From Variovorax sp. Sphag1AA (GTDB lineage: Bacteria; Pseudomonadota; Gammaproteobacteria; Burkholderiales; Burkholderiaceae_C), in assembly GCF_014192575.1 (NCBI RefSeq), contig NZ_JACHYC010000001.1:496001-560000 (forward strand): a stretch of 64,000 nt of DNA, given 5' to 3'. Both the position numbers and the translations under genes were made by a program. Positions within the stretch are counted from its first letter, which is position 1. Each line of letters starts with the position of its first letter. Under the pieces are notes generated by a model that was not told where the DNA came from, did no database searches, and saw only the letters and a program-made list of their open reading frames with translations. This document shows positions 36,201-45,752 of the stretch, in pieces.

Positions 36201-36260
36201 AATCTGATTTTCGTGGCGCCCGTCAGGGGCGGCAACTGACAAACCGAACGGAGAATACAC

Positions 36261-37187
36261 ATGGCAACAATCACCGCAAGCATGGTCGCCGAGCTGCGCG
36301 CTAAGACCGACGCTCCGATGATGGAGTGCAAGAAGGCGCTGACCGAAGCCGACGGCAACATGGAAAAGGCCGAAGAGCTCCTGCGAATCAAGCTGGGCAA
36401 CAAGGCTGGCAAGGCTTCGAGCCGCATCACCGCCGAAGGCGTGGTTGCCGCTTATGCCGAAGGCGACGCGGGCGCGATCGTCGAAATCAATTGCGAGACC
36501 GACTTCGTCTCCAAGAACGACAGCTTCCTGGCATTCGCAAACGCTGCCGCGATGCTTGTCGCCAAGCACAATCCCGCCGACCTGAATGCGCTCGCTGCGC
36601 TGCCGTATGAGCAGGACAGTTTCGGTCCCACGCTCGAGGACGTCCGCAAGGGCCTCATCGGCAAGATCGGCGAGAACATGACCTTCCGCCGCTTCAAGCG
36701 CTTCGCTGGCAACGGCAAGCTAGCTTCGTATCTCCACGGCACGCGTATCGGCGTGATGGTCGAGTTCGAAGGTGACGCAACCGCCGCCAAGGACGTCGCA
36801 ATGCACGTCGCCGCGATGAAGCCCGTGGCGATCTCGTCGGCCGACGTTCCGGCCGAGTTGATCGAAAAGGAACGTGCAGTCGCTGCTGGCAAGGCGGAAG
36901 AAGACCGCAAGGCTGCCGAGGCCGCCGGCAAGCAGCCGCAGCCGGCTGACATCGTCGCCAAGCGCGTCGAAGGCAGCGTGCAGAAGTACCTGAAGGAAGT
37001 GTCGCTGCACAATCAGCCGTTCGTGAAGAACGACAAGCAGACCGTGGAGCAGATGCTCAAGGCTGCTGGCACCACCGTCAAGTCGTTCACGTTGTACGTG
37101 GTCGGCGAAGGCATCGAGAAGAAGGTCGACGACTTCGCCGCCGAAGTGGCGGCCCAGGTCGCTGCGGCGAAGGCTGCTGCGGCTTAA
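36261..37187 (+). CDS. tsf: Elongation factor Ts
   Basis: EF-Ts is the guanine-nucleotide exchange factor of EF-Tu. The 308-residue protein has the N-terminal UBA-like domain with the signature [16 protein letters not shown]. The core follows with [14 protein letters not shown], the EF-Tu contact TDFVSKND, and the dimerisation part with [15 protein letters not shown]. Length is slightly above Escherichia coli (283) because of an Ala-rich C-terminus ([13 protein letters not shown]). The ATG has an upstream AACGGAGAA site. It is preceded by a terminator-like hairpin and followed by another before pyrH. Confidence 0.98.
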   Translation: MATITASMVAELRAKTDAPMMECKKALTEADGNMEKAEELLRIKLGNKAGKASSRITAEGVVAAYAEGDAGAIVEINCETDFVSKNDSFLAFANAAAMLVAKHNPADLNALAALPYEQDSFGPTLEDVRKGLIGKIGENMTFRRFKRFAGNGKLASYLHGTRIGVMVEFEGDATAAKDVAMHVAAMKPVAISSADVPAELIEKERAVAAGKAEEDRKAAEAAGKQPQPADIVAKRVEGSVQKYLKEVSLHNQPFVKNDKQTVEQMLKAAGTTVKSFTLYVVGEGIEKKVDDFAAEVAAQVAAAKAAAA

Positions 37188-37199
37188 GTCAAGGCCGAT

Positions 37200-37240
37200 C
37201 AGCGGCGGTGCGTGTCTGCGCCGCCGCTGTTTCAATTTCA
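37200..37240 (+). terminator. Terminator after tsf
   Basis: CAGCGGCGG (37200-37208) pairs perfectly with CCGCCGCTG (37221-37229); the inner bases can extend the stem to a 4-base loop. A T-rich tail (TTTCAATTTC) follows. It divides the rpsB-tsf part from pyrH-frr. Confidence 0.65.
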
Positions 37241-37282
37241 CGTCATAAACTCGCACACGCCCAAATTTCAAAGGAACTCTCC

Positions 37283-38005
37283 ATGCCAGAAACCCGCCCG
37301 GCCCACAAGCGAATCTTGTTGAAGCTGTCGGGAGAGGCGTTGATGGGGGATGACGCATTCGGCATCAACCGCGCGACCATCGTTCGGATGGTGGGTGAAG
37401 TCGCCGAGGTCGTGAACATGGGCGTTGAGGTCGCCGTCGTCATCGGCGGCGGCAACATCTTCCGCGGCGTCGCTGGCGGCTCGGTCGGCATGGATCGCGC
37501 CACGGCCGACTACATGGGCATGCTGGCGACCGTCATGAACTCGCTGGCCCTCGCGGATGCGATGAACAAGCAGGGTCTGATCGCTCGCGTGATGTCCGCG
37601 ATTGCGATCGAGCAGGTCGTCGAACCCTATGTCCGTCCCAAGGCGCTCCAGTACCTGGAGGAAGGCAAGGTCGTGATCTTCGCCGCCGGGACCGGCAACC
37701 CGTTCTTCACAACCGATACCGCCGCTGCCTTGCGCGGCGCCGAGATTGGCGCTGAACTGGTTTTGAAGGCGACCAAGGTCGATGGCGTCTATACGGCGGA
37801 CCCGAAGAAAGACCTGAGCGCGACCCGATATTCGCGGCTGAGTTTCGACGAAGCCATCGCGCAGAATCTCGGCATCATGGACGCAACGGCCTTCGCGCTG
37901 TGTCGCGACCAGAACCTACCGATCAAGGTGTTCTCGATCTTCAAGAACGGTGCGCTCAAGCGCGTCGTGATGGGCGAGGACGAAGGCACGCTGGTGCATG
38001 CCTGA
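37283..38005 (+). CDS. pyrH: Uridylate kinase
   Basis: PyrH phosphorylates UMP to UDP for RNA, sugar-nucleotide and CTP synthesis. The 240-residue amino-acid-kinase-fold protein starts [14 protein letters not shown]. It shows [11 protein letters not shown], the UMP-binding [47 protein letters not shown] and [13 protein letters not shown]. Length matches the family exactly. ATG at 37283 with AAGGA upstream. It is co-transcribed with frr (13-base gap). Confidence 0.98.
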   Translation: MPETRPAHKRILLKLSGEALMGDDAFGINRATIVRMVGEVAEVVNMGVEVAVVIGGGNIFRGVAGGSVGMDRATADYMGMLATVMNSLALADAMNKQGLIARVMSAIAIEQVVEPYVRPKALQYLEEGKVVIFAAGTGNPFFTTDTAAALRGAEIGAELVLKATKVDGVYTADPKKDLSATRYSRLSFDEAIAQNLGIMDATAFALCRDQNLPIKVFSIFKNGALKRVVMGEDEGTLVHA

Positions 38006-38018
38006 GTGGAGAAAGAAT

Positions 38019-38579
38019 ATGACCATCGCAGATATCAGGAACACGACCGACACCAAGATGAATCAATCGTTGGCGGCGTTCCAACACAACCTGACCAAGA
38101 TTCGGACGGGGCGTGCCAATCCTCAGTTGCTCGATTCCATTCACGTCGACTACTACGGCTCAAGCGTGCCGCTCTCGCAGGTTGCGAATGTCTCGCTCAT
38201 CGATTCCCGCACGATCAGCGTGCAGCCCTGGGAAAAGGGCATGGGCGCCAAGATCGAGAAAGCGATCCGGGAAAGCGACCTGGGCCTCAATCCTGCATCG
38301 ATGGGCGACCTGATCCGCGTTCCGATGCCGCCCATGAGCGAAGAACGCCGCAAGGAAATGACCAAGCTCGTTCGCAACGAGGGCGAAACCGCCAAGATTG
38401 CGACACGCAACCTGCGTCGTGACGCAAACGATGCGATCAAGAAACTGGTCAAGGAAAAGCTGGCCTCAGAAGACGATCAGAAGCGCGCCGAAGCCGAGAT
38501 CCAGAAGGTGACCGATCGCCACATCGCGGAAATCGACCGCCTCGTGGTGGCAAAGGAAGCCGAAATCATGGCGGTCTGA
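38019..38579 (+). CDS. frr: Ribosome-recycling factor
   Basis: RRF, with EF-G, splits the post-termination ribosome. The protein has 186 residues, nearly the Escherichia coli length (185). Motifs are [32 protein letters not shown], the hinge and [18 protein letters not shown] segment ([19 protein letters not shown]), and the C-terminal helix with [19 protein letters not shown] at 38019 is used; the frame continues upstream over the end of pyrH without homology. uppS starts 2 bases after its stop. Confidence 0.98.
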   Translation: MTIADIRNTTDTKMNQSLAAFQHNLTKIRTGRANPQLLDSIHVDYYGSSVPLSQVANVSLIDSRTISVQPWEKGMGAKIEKAIRESDLGLNPASMGDLIRVPMPPMSEERRKEMTKLVRNEGETAKIATRNLRRDANDAIKKLVKEKLASEDDQKRAEAEIQKVTDRHIAEIDRLVVAKEAEIMAV

Positions 38580-38581
38580 CG

Positions 38582-39313
38582 ATGAGCGCCGCGCCCGCCG
38601 TTCCCCATCACATTGCGATCGTCATGGACGGGAACGGCCGTTGGGCGACGCGTCGCTTCTTGCCGCGCGTCGCCGGGCACAAGCAAGGTGTCGAGTCCTT
38701 GCGGCGGTGTGTGAAAGCGTGCGCTGCCCGTGGCGTCTCGGTGCTCACCGTCTTCGCGTTTTCGTCCGAGAACTGGAATCGTCCTGTCGAAGAAGTCTCG
38801 GGACTGATGGATCTGATGGTCGTGGCCCTCGGGCGCGAGGTGCCCAAGCTCATCCAGGACGGTGTCCGGCTGCACTTCGTTGGCGAGCGCAGTGGCTTGT
38901 CCGAGAAAATCGCGGCCGGCCTGATGCAGGCAGAGGCGGCGACGGCCCACAACAGTCGCCTTGTCCTCAACGTGTGCTTCAACTATGGCGGGCGGTGGGA
39001 CATCGCACGTGCCGCGGCGCAGCTGGCTGCGCGCGGCGAAGAGTTGACCGAGGCCAATCTCGATAGAGCGATGGCGCTGTCGCACGTCCCCGATCCCGAT
39101 CTGTTCATACGAACGGGCGGCGAACAGCGCCTCTCGAATTTCCTGCTCTGGCAAAGTGCCTACGCCGAGCTGTTCTTCAGCGACCGCCTGTGGCCAGAGT
39201 TCGACGAGGCCGCGTTGGATGAGGCCATAGCTGTCTTTCAGAACCGTGAGCGCCGTTTCGGTCAGACCTCCGCTCAGGTCCGGGCGGCGCGCCCCGACCA
39301 GCAAGCCGCCTGA
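38582..39313 (+). CDS. uppS: Undecaprenyl (di-trans,poly-cis) diphosphate synthase
   Basis: UppS condenses isopentenyl diphosphate units to make the lipid carrier for peptidoglycan and O-antigen. The 243-residue cis-prenyltransferase has HIAIVMDGNGRWATRR with the essential Asp, GHKQGVESLRR, VFAFSSENWNRP and the C-terminal DLFIRTGGEQRLSNFLLWQSAYAEL. All substrate-contact residues visible in known enzymes are present. It uses isoprenoid precursors from dxr, ispD and ispF, all in this window. Confidence 0.97.
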   Translation: MSAAPAVPHHIAIVMDGNGRWATRRFLPRVAGHKQGVESLRRCVKACAARGVSVLTVFAFSSENWNRPVEEVSGLMDLMVVALGREVPKLIQDGVRLHFVGERSGLSEKIAAGLMQAEAATAHNSRLVLNVCFNYGGRWDIARAAAQLAARGEELTEANLDRAMALSHVPDPDLFIRTGGEQRLSNFLLWQSAYAELFFSDRLWPEFDEAALDEAIAVFQNRERRFGQTSAQVRAARPDQQAA

Positions 39314-39317
39314 GCGA

Positions 39318-40163
39318 ATGCTCAAACAACGCATCATCACCGCGGTCGTTCTGCTGGCGATCCTGCTGCCTGCGCTTTTCTATCCATCCCATATCCCTTT
39401 CGCCTGCGTGATGCTGGCGCTGATCGCCGCTGCTGGATGGGAGTGGGGTCGACTCAATGGCTATGGCGGAAACGTCTCGCTATTTCTTGGCGCCGAGATT
39501 GCGGTGCTCTGTGCGCTCTCGTGGTGGCTGGGATTGCTCGAGAGCTCTCTGCTTCCCGTCTGGATCGTGGCTAGCGCAGCGTGGGTCCTTGGGGGCGCCG
39601 CGCTGTTGCGCGCGGCGGTTCCGGGGTGGCCCCGCATTCCGAGAGGCCTGCGCCTCGTCGGCGGACAGCTCGCGTTGTGGGTCGCATGGCTCGCTGCGGT
39701 GCAGGCGAGGATTGTCGGTATCAACTTTCTTCTTTCGGTTCTTGTGCTGGTGTGGGTTGCGGATGTATTCGCGTATTTCTCGGGGCGTGCGTTCGGCCTC
39801 AAGTTCACGCGGAACAAGCTTGCGCCGACCATCAGTCCTGGAAAGAGCTGGGAAGGTGTTTGGGGTGGCATGGCAGGTGTCGTGATCCTTGCCCTGGTGT
39901 GGACCTGGAGCGATTCGGCCTTGCAGGCGAGCGTCGCAAGCCTGTACTCCCGGCTCGCCGAGCGCGGCTGGTGGCTGCTCGTGATCGGCGTAATATTCCT
40001 GGCGGCGATGAGCGTGGTCGGCGATCTTGTCGAGTCGCTGATCAAGCGGAGTGCCGGTGCCAAGGACAGCAGCGCCTTGCTGCCCGGGCATGGTGGCGTT
40101 CTTGATCGTGTAGATGCGCTGCTTCCGACGCTGCCCATTGCAATGATGTTGGCTTTCCTGTGA
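39318..40163 (+). CDS. cdsA: Phosphatidate cytidylyltransferase
   Basis: CdsA is the inner-membrane enzyme that makes CDP-diacylglycerol from phosphatidate and CTP, the branch point of phospholipid synthesis. The 281-residue protein has about eight membrane helices. The C-terminal family signature SLIKRSAGAKDSSALLPGHG, continuing to VLDRVD, is nearly perfect. ISPGKSWEGVWGG is the second conserved segment. ATG at 39318, 4 bases after the uppS stop. Its TGA overlaps the GTG of dxr. Confidence 0.96.
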   Translation: MLKQRIITAVVLLAILLPALFYPSHIPFACVMLALIAAAGWEWGRLNGYGGNVSLFLGAEIAVLCALSWWLGLLESSLLPVWIVASAAWVLGGAALLRAAVPGWPRIPRGLRLVGGQLALWVAWLAAVQARIVGINFLLSVLVLVWVADVFAYFSGRAFGLKFTRNKLAPTISPGKSWEGVWGGMAGVVILALVWTWSDSALQASVASLYSRLAERGWWLLVIGVIFLAAMSVVGDLVESLIKRSAGAKDSSALLPGHGGVLDRVDALLPTLPIAMMLAFL

Positions 40164-41347
40164 ATACAACCAAAAAGCGCGTCACGGTGCTCGGATCGAC
40201 GGGGTCCGTCGGTGCCAGCACGCTCGACGTGATCGCCCGCCACCCTGACCGATTCGAGGTCTTCGCGCTCTCTGCGGCAACGAAGGTCGACGAGATGCTC
40301 GTGCAATGCGCGCGCTTCTTGCCGAAGTTCGCCGTGATGGCGAGCGTCCCGCATGCCGAACTACTCTCCGAAAAGCTGGCCCAGAACGGTCTGCCGACGC
40401 GCGTTCTCATGGGTCCTGGCGCGCTCGAATCCATCGCTTCGCACGAGGAAACAGATGCCGTGATGGCTGCCATCGTCGGCGCGGCCGGGCTGGGGCCATG
40501 CTTGGCCGCGGCCCGTGCCGGCAAGCGTCTGCTCCTTGCGAACAAGGAGGCGCTGGTGGTCGGCGGTGACCTGTTCATGAACACCGTCCGAGCCGGTGGC
40601 GCGACCTTGCTGCCGATCGACAGCGAGCACTCGGCGATCTTCCAGTCGCTGCCTGAGGATCCGTCGACCTGGGCGCGTCGCATCGACAAGGTCATCCTCA
40701 CTGCGTCTGGCGGGCCATTCCGCACGCGCTTGCCCTCGTCGTTGACGACGGTGACGCCGGAGGAGGCATGCGCGCATCCCAACTGGGTGATGGGCCGCAA
40801 GATCTCCGTGGATTCGGCGACGATGATGAACAAGGCGCTTGAGGTCATCGAGGCGCGCCACCTGTTTGGTGTCCTGCCGGAGCAGATCGAAGTAGTCATC
40901 CATCCGCAGAGCGTCGTGCATTCGATGGTCCAGTTCACTGATTCGTCGGTGATCGCGCAGCTCGGCACGCCCGACATGCGGGTGCCCATCGCCGTGGGGC
41001 TCTCATGGCCCGAGCGAATCGAGAGCGGCGCGAGCCGGCTCGATTTCCGTCAAATGGCGGCGCTCACGTTTGACCCGCCTAACGCAGAACTCTTCCCGGG
41101 ACTCGACCTTGCCTGGCAGGCGCTGCGCGCTGCTCCCGGGACCACGGCGGTCCTGAATGCAGCCAACGAGGTCGCGGTCGAGGCCTTTCTCGACCGGAGG
41201 CTCCGCTTCGACCGGATCCACGCCGTCAACATGGAAACTTTGGAGGCGGTGCATCCCTCCAAGCCGCAGTCGCTCGGGGACCTGCTTGCGCTCGACGCGA
41301 CCGCTCGAGCCGCGGCCAACGCTGCCGCTATGCGTTTCGCGGCCTGA
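40160..41347 (+). CDS. dxr: 1-deoxy-D-xylulose 5-phosphate reductoisomerase
   Basis: Dxr makes methylerythritol 4-phosphate with NADPH, the committed step of the MEP pathway. The 395-residue protein has the NADPH-binding motif VTVLGSTGSVGASTLDVI. It also has LLANKEALVVGGDLFM, DSEHSAIFQSL with metal ligands, ILTASGGPFR, and NWVMGRKISVDSATMMNKALEVIEA. The start is GTG at 40160, overlapping the cdsA stop (GTGA), so translation is coupled. Known target class of fosmidomycin. Confidence 0.98.
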   Translation: MNTTKKRVTVLGSTGSVGASTLDVIARHPDRFEVFALSAATKVDEMLVQCARFLPKFAVMASVPHAELLSEKLAQNGLPTRVLMGPGALESIASHEETDAVMAAIVGAAGLGPCLAAARAGKRLLLANKEALVVGGDLFMNTVRAGGATLLPIDSEHSAIFQSLPEDPSTWARRIDKVILTASGGPFRTRLPSSLTTVTPEEACAHPNWVMGRKISVDSATMMNKALEVIEARHLFGVLPEQIEVVIHPQSVVHSMVQFTDSSVIAQLGTPDMRVPIAVGLSWPERIESGASRLDFRQMAALTFDPPNAELFPGLDLAWQALRAAPGTTAVLNAANEVAVEAFLDRRLRFDRIHAVNMETLEAVHPSKPQSLGDLLALDATARAAANAAAMRFAA

Positions 41348-41371
41348 CGTCATCAACTTCCGGGACACCCG

Positions 41372-42742
41372 ATGCTCACAGTCGTTGCCTTCATCGTTGC
41401 GCTGGGCTTGTTGATCGCGGTGCACGAATACGGTCACTACCGCGTGGCTGTCGCGTGCGGCGTGAAGGTGCTGCGCTTCTCCATCGGCTTTGGTCCGACG
41501 CTTCATCGCTGGAAGCCAAAGCGCCAGCATCCAGGGCAGGACACCGAGTTCGTCATCGGCGCGCTCCCGATTGGCGGCTACGTGAAGATGCTCGACGAGC
41601 GCGAGGGCCCGGTCGCACCCGAGGAGCGGCACCGCGCGTTCAACACTCAGCGCCTGCGCTCTCGCACCGCCATCGTCGCTGCAGGTCCGTTGGCCAATCT
41701 GCTATTGGCGGTGCTGCTGTACACCTTGGTCAACTGGATCGGCGTGCAGGAACCGGTAGCCAAGCTTGCGCGCCCGGTTGCGGCCTCCCTCGCGGAGACG
41801 GCTGGTTTGCGAGGTGGGGAACATGTCACGCGGGCAGGCTTCGACGGCGACCTCGAGAACGTCCAATCCTTTGAGGATCTTCGCTGGCGCATCACGCGAG
41901 GTGCGCTGGACCGGCGTGATCTGACCTTGGAGATTGCGGGCGAGGGCGGACGCCCGTCGCGCGAACTGGTGCTGCCCTTGAGCCGTGTCGAGGCCAAGGA
42001 TGCCGACGCCCAGATGTTCCGGAAGATCGGCGTCGTGGCGCCGCTGACCCGTCCTGAGATCGGCGAGGTGATGCCGAAGAGCGCGGCGGATCGTGCCGGA
42101 CTTCGCACCGGAGACGTCGTGCGTACGATCGGCAGCGTCGCGATCGTCGATGGCCAGCAGTTGCGCGAAGTCATCCGGGCTTCGGTCGATGGCGACCAAC
42201 CCCGTAGCCAGACCTGGCAAATCGAGCGAGGAGGGCAACTAGTCAAGATTGACGTTGTCCCTGAAGCGCGCGATGAAGGTGCTGCGAAAGTCGGACGCAT
42301 CGGCGCCTATGTGGGGGCACCGCCCGAGATGGTCTTGGTGCGACAGGGCGTGGTCGAGGGAATTCGGAACGGTGTCGTCCGCACGTGGGAAGTCTCGGCG
42401 CTCACGGTGCGCATGATGGCCAAGATGGTCATCGGCGAAGCATCGCTGAAAAACCTAAGCGGGCCGCTGACGATCGCCGACTACGCAGGCAAATCCGCGA
42501 GCCTCGGATTGACCCAGTACCTGGTCTTTCTGGCGCTGATCAGCGTGAGCCTTGGCGTGCTGAATCTCATGCCGCTACCGGTCCTCGATGGAGGGCACCT
42601 GATGTATTATCTTTGGGAGGGCCTGACCGGTAGGAGTGTCTCCGACGCATGGATGGAACGGCTTCAACGCGGTGGTGTCGCGTTGCTGCTGGTCATGATG
42701 TCGATCGCACTCTTCAACGACGTCACGCGGCTCTTTGGTTAA
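41372..42742 (+). CDS. rseP: Site-2 zinc metalloprotease RseP
   Basis: RseP is an intramembrane protease that cleaves anti-sigma factors and signal-peptide remnants in the inner membrane. The 456-residue protein has the zinc motif HEYGH at about residue 18 in the first membrane helix. Two PDZ domains occupy about 130-300 (the second has IGEVMPKSAADRAGLRTGDVV). The second active-site motif is NLMPLPVLDGGHLMYY with the metal-binding Asp. FNTQRLRSRTAIVAAGPLANLLLAV is the conserved GPxxN region. It is the usual neighbour of dxr and bamA. Confidence 0.97.
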   Translation: MLTVVAFIVALGLLIAVHEYGHYRVAVACGVKVLRFSIGFGPTLHRWKPKRQHPGQDTEFVIGALPIGGYVKMLDEREGPVAPEERHRAFNTQRLRSRTAIVAAGPLANLLLAVLLYTLVNWIGVQEPVAKLARPVAASLAETAGLRGGEHVTRAGFDGDLENVQSFEDLRWRITRGALDRRDLTLEIAGEGGRPSRELVLPLSRVEAKDADAQMFRKIGVVAPLTRPEIGEVMPKSAADRAGLRTGDVVRTIGSVAIVDGQQLREVIRASVDGDQPRSQTWQIERGGQLVKIDVVPEARDEGAAKVGRIGAYVGAPPEMVLVRQGVVEGIRNGVVRTWEVSALTVRMMAKMVIGEASLKNLSGPLTIADYAGKSASLGLTQYLVFLALISVSLGVLNLMPLPVLDGGHLMYYLWEGLTGRSVSDAWMERLQRGGVALLLVMMSIALFNDVTRLFG

Positions 42743-42781
42743 CTATCCGCCAGCCCGTTCCGCGCTGGCTCAATTTCACAG

Positions 42782-45208
42782 ATGAACAAATCATTCAGTC
42801 GCTTTCGCCTGCGCAGCGTCGCCGCAGTTGTGGCCAGCGCGATTGCCGCCACGGCGGCCTGGGCGGTCGAACCATTCACGGTTCGCGACATTCGGGTCGA
42901 AGGCCTTCAGCGAGTGGAACCGGGGACCATCTTCGCCTCGCTGCCGTTTCGCGTAGGCGATCAGTACAGCGACGAGCGTGGTTCTGCCGCGATCCGTGCG
43001 TTGTTCGACCTTGGTTTGTTCAAGGATGTCCGTATCGACGTCAACGGCGATGTGCTCGTCGTGATCGTGGAAGAGCGGCCGACCATCGCCGACGTCGAGT
43101 TTGCCGGTACGAAGGAATTCGACAAGGCGGCGCTTCAGAAGGCGCTGCGTGAAGTGGGCCTGGCCGAAGGCCGGCCCTTTGACAAGGCGCTGGCCGATCG
43201 CGCCGAGCAGGAGCTCAAGCGCCAATACGTGAGCCGTAGCCTCTACAACGCTCAAGTCGTCACGACGGTCACACCAATCGAGCGCAATCGGGTCAATCTC
43301 ACTTTTACGGTGACCGAGGGTGAGTCCGCCCGTATTCGCGAAGTGCGCATTGTCGGGAACAAGGACTTCAGCGAGTCGACGCTCCTCAGCCTCTTCGATC
43401 AGGACAGCGGCGGCTGGCTGAGTTGGTACACCAAGTCCAACCAGTATTCGCGGGCCAAGCTCAACGCCGACCTGGAGACGCTGCGCTCCTACTATCTGAC
43501 GCGCGGCTATCTGGAGTTCCACATCGATTCGACGCAAGTCGCGATCTCTCCGGACCGGCAGGATCTTTCAGTCACTGTCAACATCACCGAAGGCCAGAAA
43601 TTCGTGGTTTCGGGTGTCAAGCTTTCCGGCAATTTCCTCGGTCGTGAAGACGAGTTCAAGTCGCTGGTGACGATCCAGCCCGGCGAGCCCTACAACGGCG
43701 AGCAGGTCAACGAGACGATCAAGGCCTTTACCGACTACTTTGCGTCGTTCGGCTACGCCTTTGCGCGTGTACAGGCAGAACCGGAGATCGATCGGGTCAA
43801 CAACCGCGTTGCGCTGACCTTGAATGCAGACCCCGGCCGGCGTGTTTACGTCCGTCGTATCTCCATTGGTGGCAACAATCGTACGCGGGACGAAGTCATT
43901 CGCCGCGAGTTCCGACAATTCGAAGCGTCCTGGTACGACGGCGATCGGATCAAGTTGTCGCGCGATCGCGTCGACCGCCTCGGCTTTTTCACCGAAGTCA
44001 ATGTCGACACCCAGGAAGTGGCGGGCTCCCCGGATCAGGTGGACCTGGTCATCAATGTGACCGAAAAGCCGACCGGCTCGCTGCAGTTGGGCGCCGGCTT
44101 CTCGACCGCGGAAAAGGTCTCCCTGACTTTCGGTATCTCCCAGGAAAACGTCTTCGGCTCGGGCAACTACCTTGGCGTGCAGGTCAACACCAGCAAGTAC
44201 AACCGTACGATCTCGTTGACGACGGTCGATCCGTACTTCACGAAGGACGGGATTTCTCGTTCCATCAGCTTGTACAGCACCACGACCCGCCCGTACTACA
44301 CGCAGGACGGTGACTACAAGCTGGTCAATGAGGGGGGCAACATCCGGTTTGGCGTGCCCTTCAGCGAAGTTGATACGGTGTACTTCGGCGCAGGTTTCGA
44401 GCGCTACCGGTTCGACCCGGGCAGCAAGATCGCTCTTCTGACGCCGCAGTCTTATCGCGACTATTTCGGTTGCGTCGTTGACTCGACCGGGCAATTCATT
44501 GTTTCTTGCCGGGACGAGTCTGTTTGGGGTATTCCCCTGACGGTCGGCTGGTCCCGCGATGATCGCGACAGCGCCCTGGTTCCAACCCGTGGCCGTCTAC
44601 AGCGCGCCAATCTCGAGGTGGGCTCGGGCGGCGACATGCAGTACTACAAGGCGAACTACCAGTACCAGCAGTTCTTCCCGATCAACAAGCAGTACACGTT
44701 TGCGATCAACGGTGAACTCGGCTACGCCGACGCCTACGGGAACAAGGCTTATCCGATCTTCAAGAACTTCTACGCCGGTGGCCTGGGTTCCGTGCGCGGT
44801 TTCGAGCAGAACTCTCTCGGCCCGCGTGACAAACCGTTGTACATCGGGCAAGAAACGGCCGCTTTGGGTGGCACCAAGAAGGCGATCTTCAATGCCGAGT
44901 TGAGCACCCCGTTCCCCGGTGCCGGCAACGACCGCACGCTGAGGCTCTACGGCTTCGTTGACGTCGGCAATGTGTTTGCGGAGCGGCCCGCAGGTTTCTG
45001 GACGGACGCACAGTGGGACGCCATCAAGAAGGTGCGCGCCTCGGTGGGTCTTGGCATCAGCTGGGTTTCGCCACTTGGACCGCTGCGTATTGCCTACGCG
45101 CTCCCCGTCAGGTACCAGAAGGCCGAGGGCGATCCGCTCGACCCGACGACCTTCATCCCCGAGGATAGAATTCAACGCTTGCAATTCCAGATCGGAACTT
45201 CCTTCTAA
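42782..45208 (+). CDS. bamA: Outer membrane protein assembly factor BamA
   Basis: BamA is the central outer-membrane insertase. It has 808 residues: a signal peptide ending near ATAAWA, five POTRA domains (about residues 25-425; first FTVRDIRVEGLQRVEPGTIF), and a 16-strand beta-barrel. The barrel contains the conserved lid-lock motif VRGF (GLGSVRGFEQNSLGPRD), SWVSPLGPLRIAYALP, and ends in Phe (LQFQIGTSF), the outer-membrane targeting signature. Length matches other BamA proteins. Its TAA overlaps the skp ATG (TAATG). LPS genes follow, as in enteric bacteria. Confidence 0.98.
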   Translation: MNKSFSRFRLRSVAAVVASAIAATAAWAVEPFTVRDIRVEGLQRVEPGTIFASLPFRVGDQYSDERGSAAIRALFDLGLFKDVRIDVNGDVLVVIVEERPTIADVEFAGTKEFDKAALQKALREVGLAEGRPFDKALADRAEQELKRQYVSRSLYNAQVVTTVTPIERNRVNLTFTVTEGESARIREVRIVGNKDFSESTLLSLFDQDSGGWLSWYTKSNQYSRAKLNADLETLRSYYLTRGYLEFHIDSTQVAISPDRQDLSVTVNITEGQKFVVSGVKLSGNFLGREDEFKSLVTIQPGEPYNGEQVNETIKAFTDYFASFGYAFARVQAEPEIDRVNNRVALTLNADPGRRVYVRRISIGGNNRTRDEVIRREFRQFEASWYDGDRIKLSRDRVDRLGFFTEVNVDTQEVAGSPDQVDLVINVTEKPTGSLQLGAGFSTAEKVSLTFGISQENVFGSGNYLGVQVNTSKYNRTISLTTVDPYFTKDGISRSISLYSTTTRPYYTQDGDYKLVNEGGNIRFGVPFSEVDTVYFGAGFERYRFDPGSKIALLTPQSYRDYFGCVVDSTGQFIVSCRDESVWGIPLTVGWSRDDRDSALVPTRGRLQRANLEVGSGGDMQYYKANYQYQQFFPINKQYTFAINGELGYADAYGNKAYPIFKNFYAGGLGSVRGFEQNSLGPRDKPLYIGQETAALGGTKKAIFNAELSTPFPGAGNDRTLRLYGFVDVGNVFAERPAGFWTDAQWDAIKKVRASVGLGISWVSPLGPLRIAYALPVRYQKAEGDPLDPTTFIPEDRIQRLQFQIGTSF

Positions 45209-45738
45209 TGACTGCTTTGCTCCGTGCCGCTGGTGCGCTGTTGCTCCCGGCCCTCATGGCTGTGGGGATGCCGGCACACGCGCAGGAAACCTTCCGTATC
45301 GGGTTTGTCAATCCCGACCGCGTTTTGCGTGAGGCGCTGCCTGCAAAGGCGGCCCAGGCCAAGTTGGAGTCCGAGTTCCTCAAGCGTGAAAAGGATCTGA
45401 CCGCCCAGGGCGAGGCGCTCAAGGCCGCCTCGGAGAAATTCGAGCGCGAGGCGCCGACGCTCTCCGAGACGCAGCGTATCGCCCGTCAGCGTGCTCTAGT
45501 CGAACAGGACCGCGACTTTCAACGTCGGCGCCGTGAGTTTCAGGAAGACCTGAACGCGCGCAAGAACGAGGAGCTTCAGCAGGTCTACGAGCGCGCGAAT
45601 CGCGTGGTCAAGCAGGTCGCCGAGGCTGAGAAGTACGACGCGATTCTGCAGGAAGCGATCTACATCAATCCCAAGCACGACATCACCGAGAAGGTGATCA
45701 AGGCGCTGAACGCAACAACTACCAACGGCGGCAAATAG
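45208..45738 (+). CDS. skp: Periplasmic chaperone Skp/OmpH
   Basis: Skp is the trimeric periplasmic holdase for unfolded outer-membrane proteins on the way to BamA. The 176-residue protein has a signal peptide ([15 protein letters not shown]). The small beta domain includes [22 protein letters not shown], and a long highly charged helical hairpin (coiled coil) runs from about residues 50 to 140. IAEA-type C-terminal strands ([25 protein letters not shown]) complete the family pattern. Translation is coupled to bamA. Confidence 0.94.
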   Translation: MTALLRAAGALLLPALMAVGMPAHAQETFRIGFVNPDRVLREALPAKAAQAKLESEFLKREKDLTAQGEALKAASEKFEREAPTLSETQRIARQRALVEQDRDFQRRRREFQEDLNARKNEELQQVYERANRVVKQVAEAEKYDAILQEAIYINPKHDITEKVIKALNATTTNGGK

Positions 45739-45752
45739 CGCCGCATCTCGGT

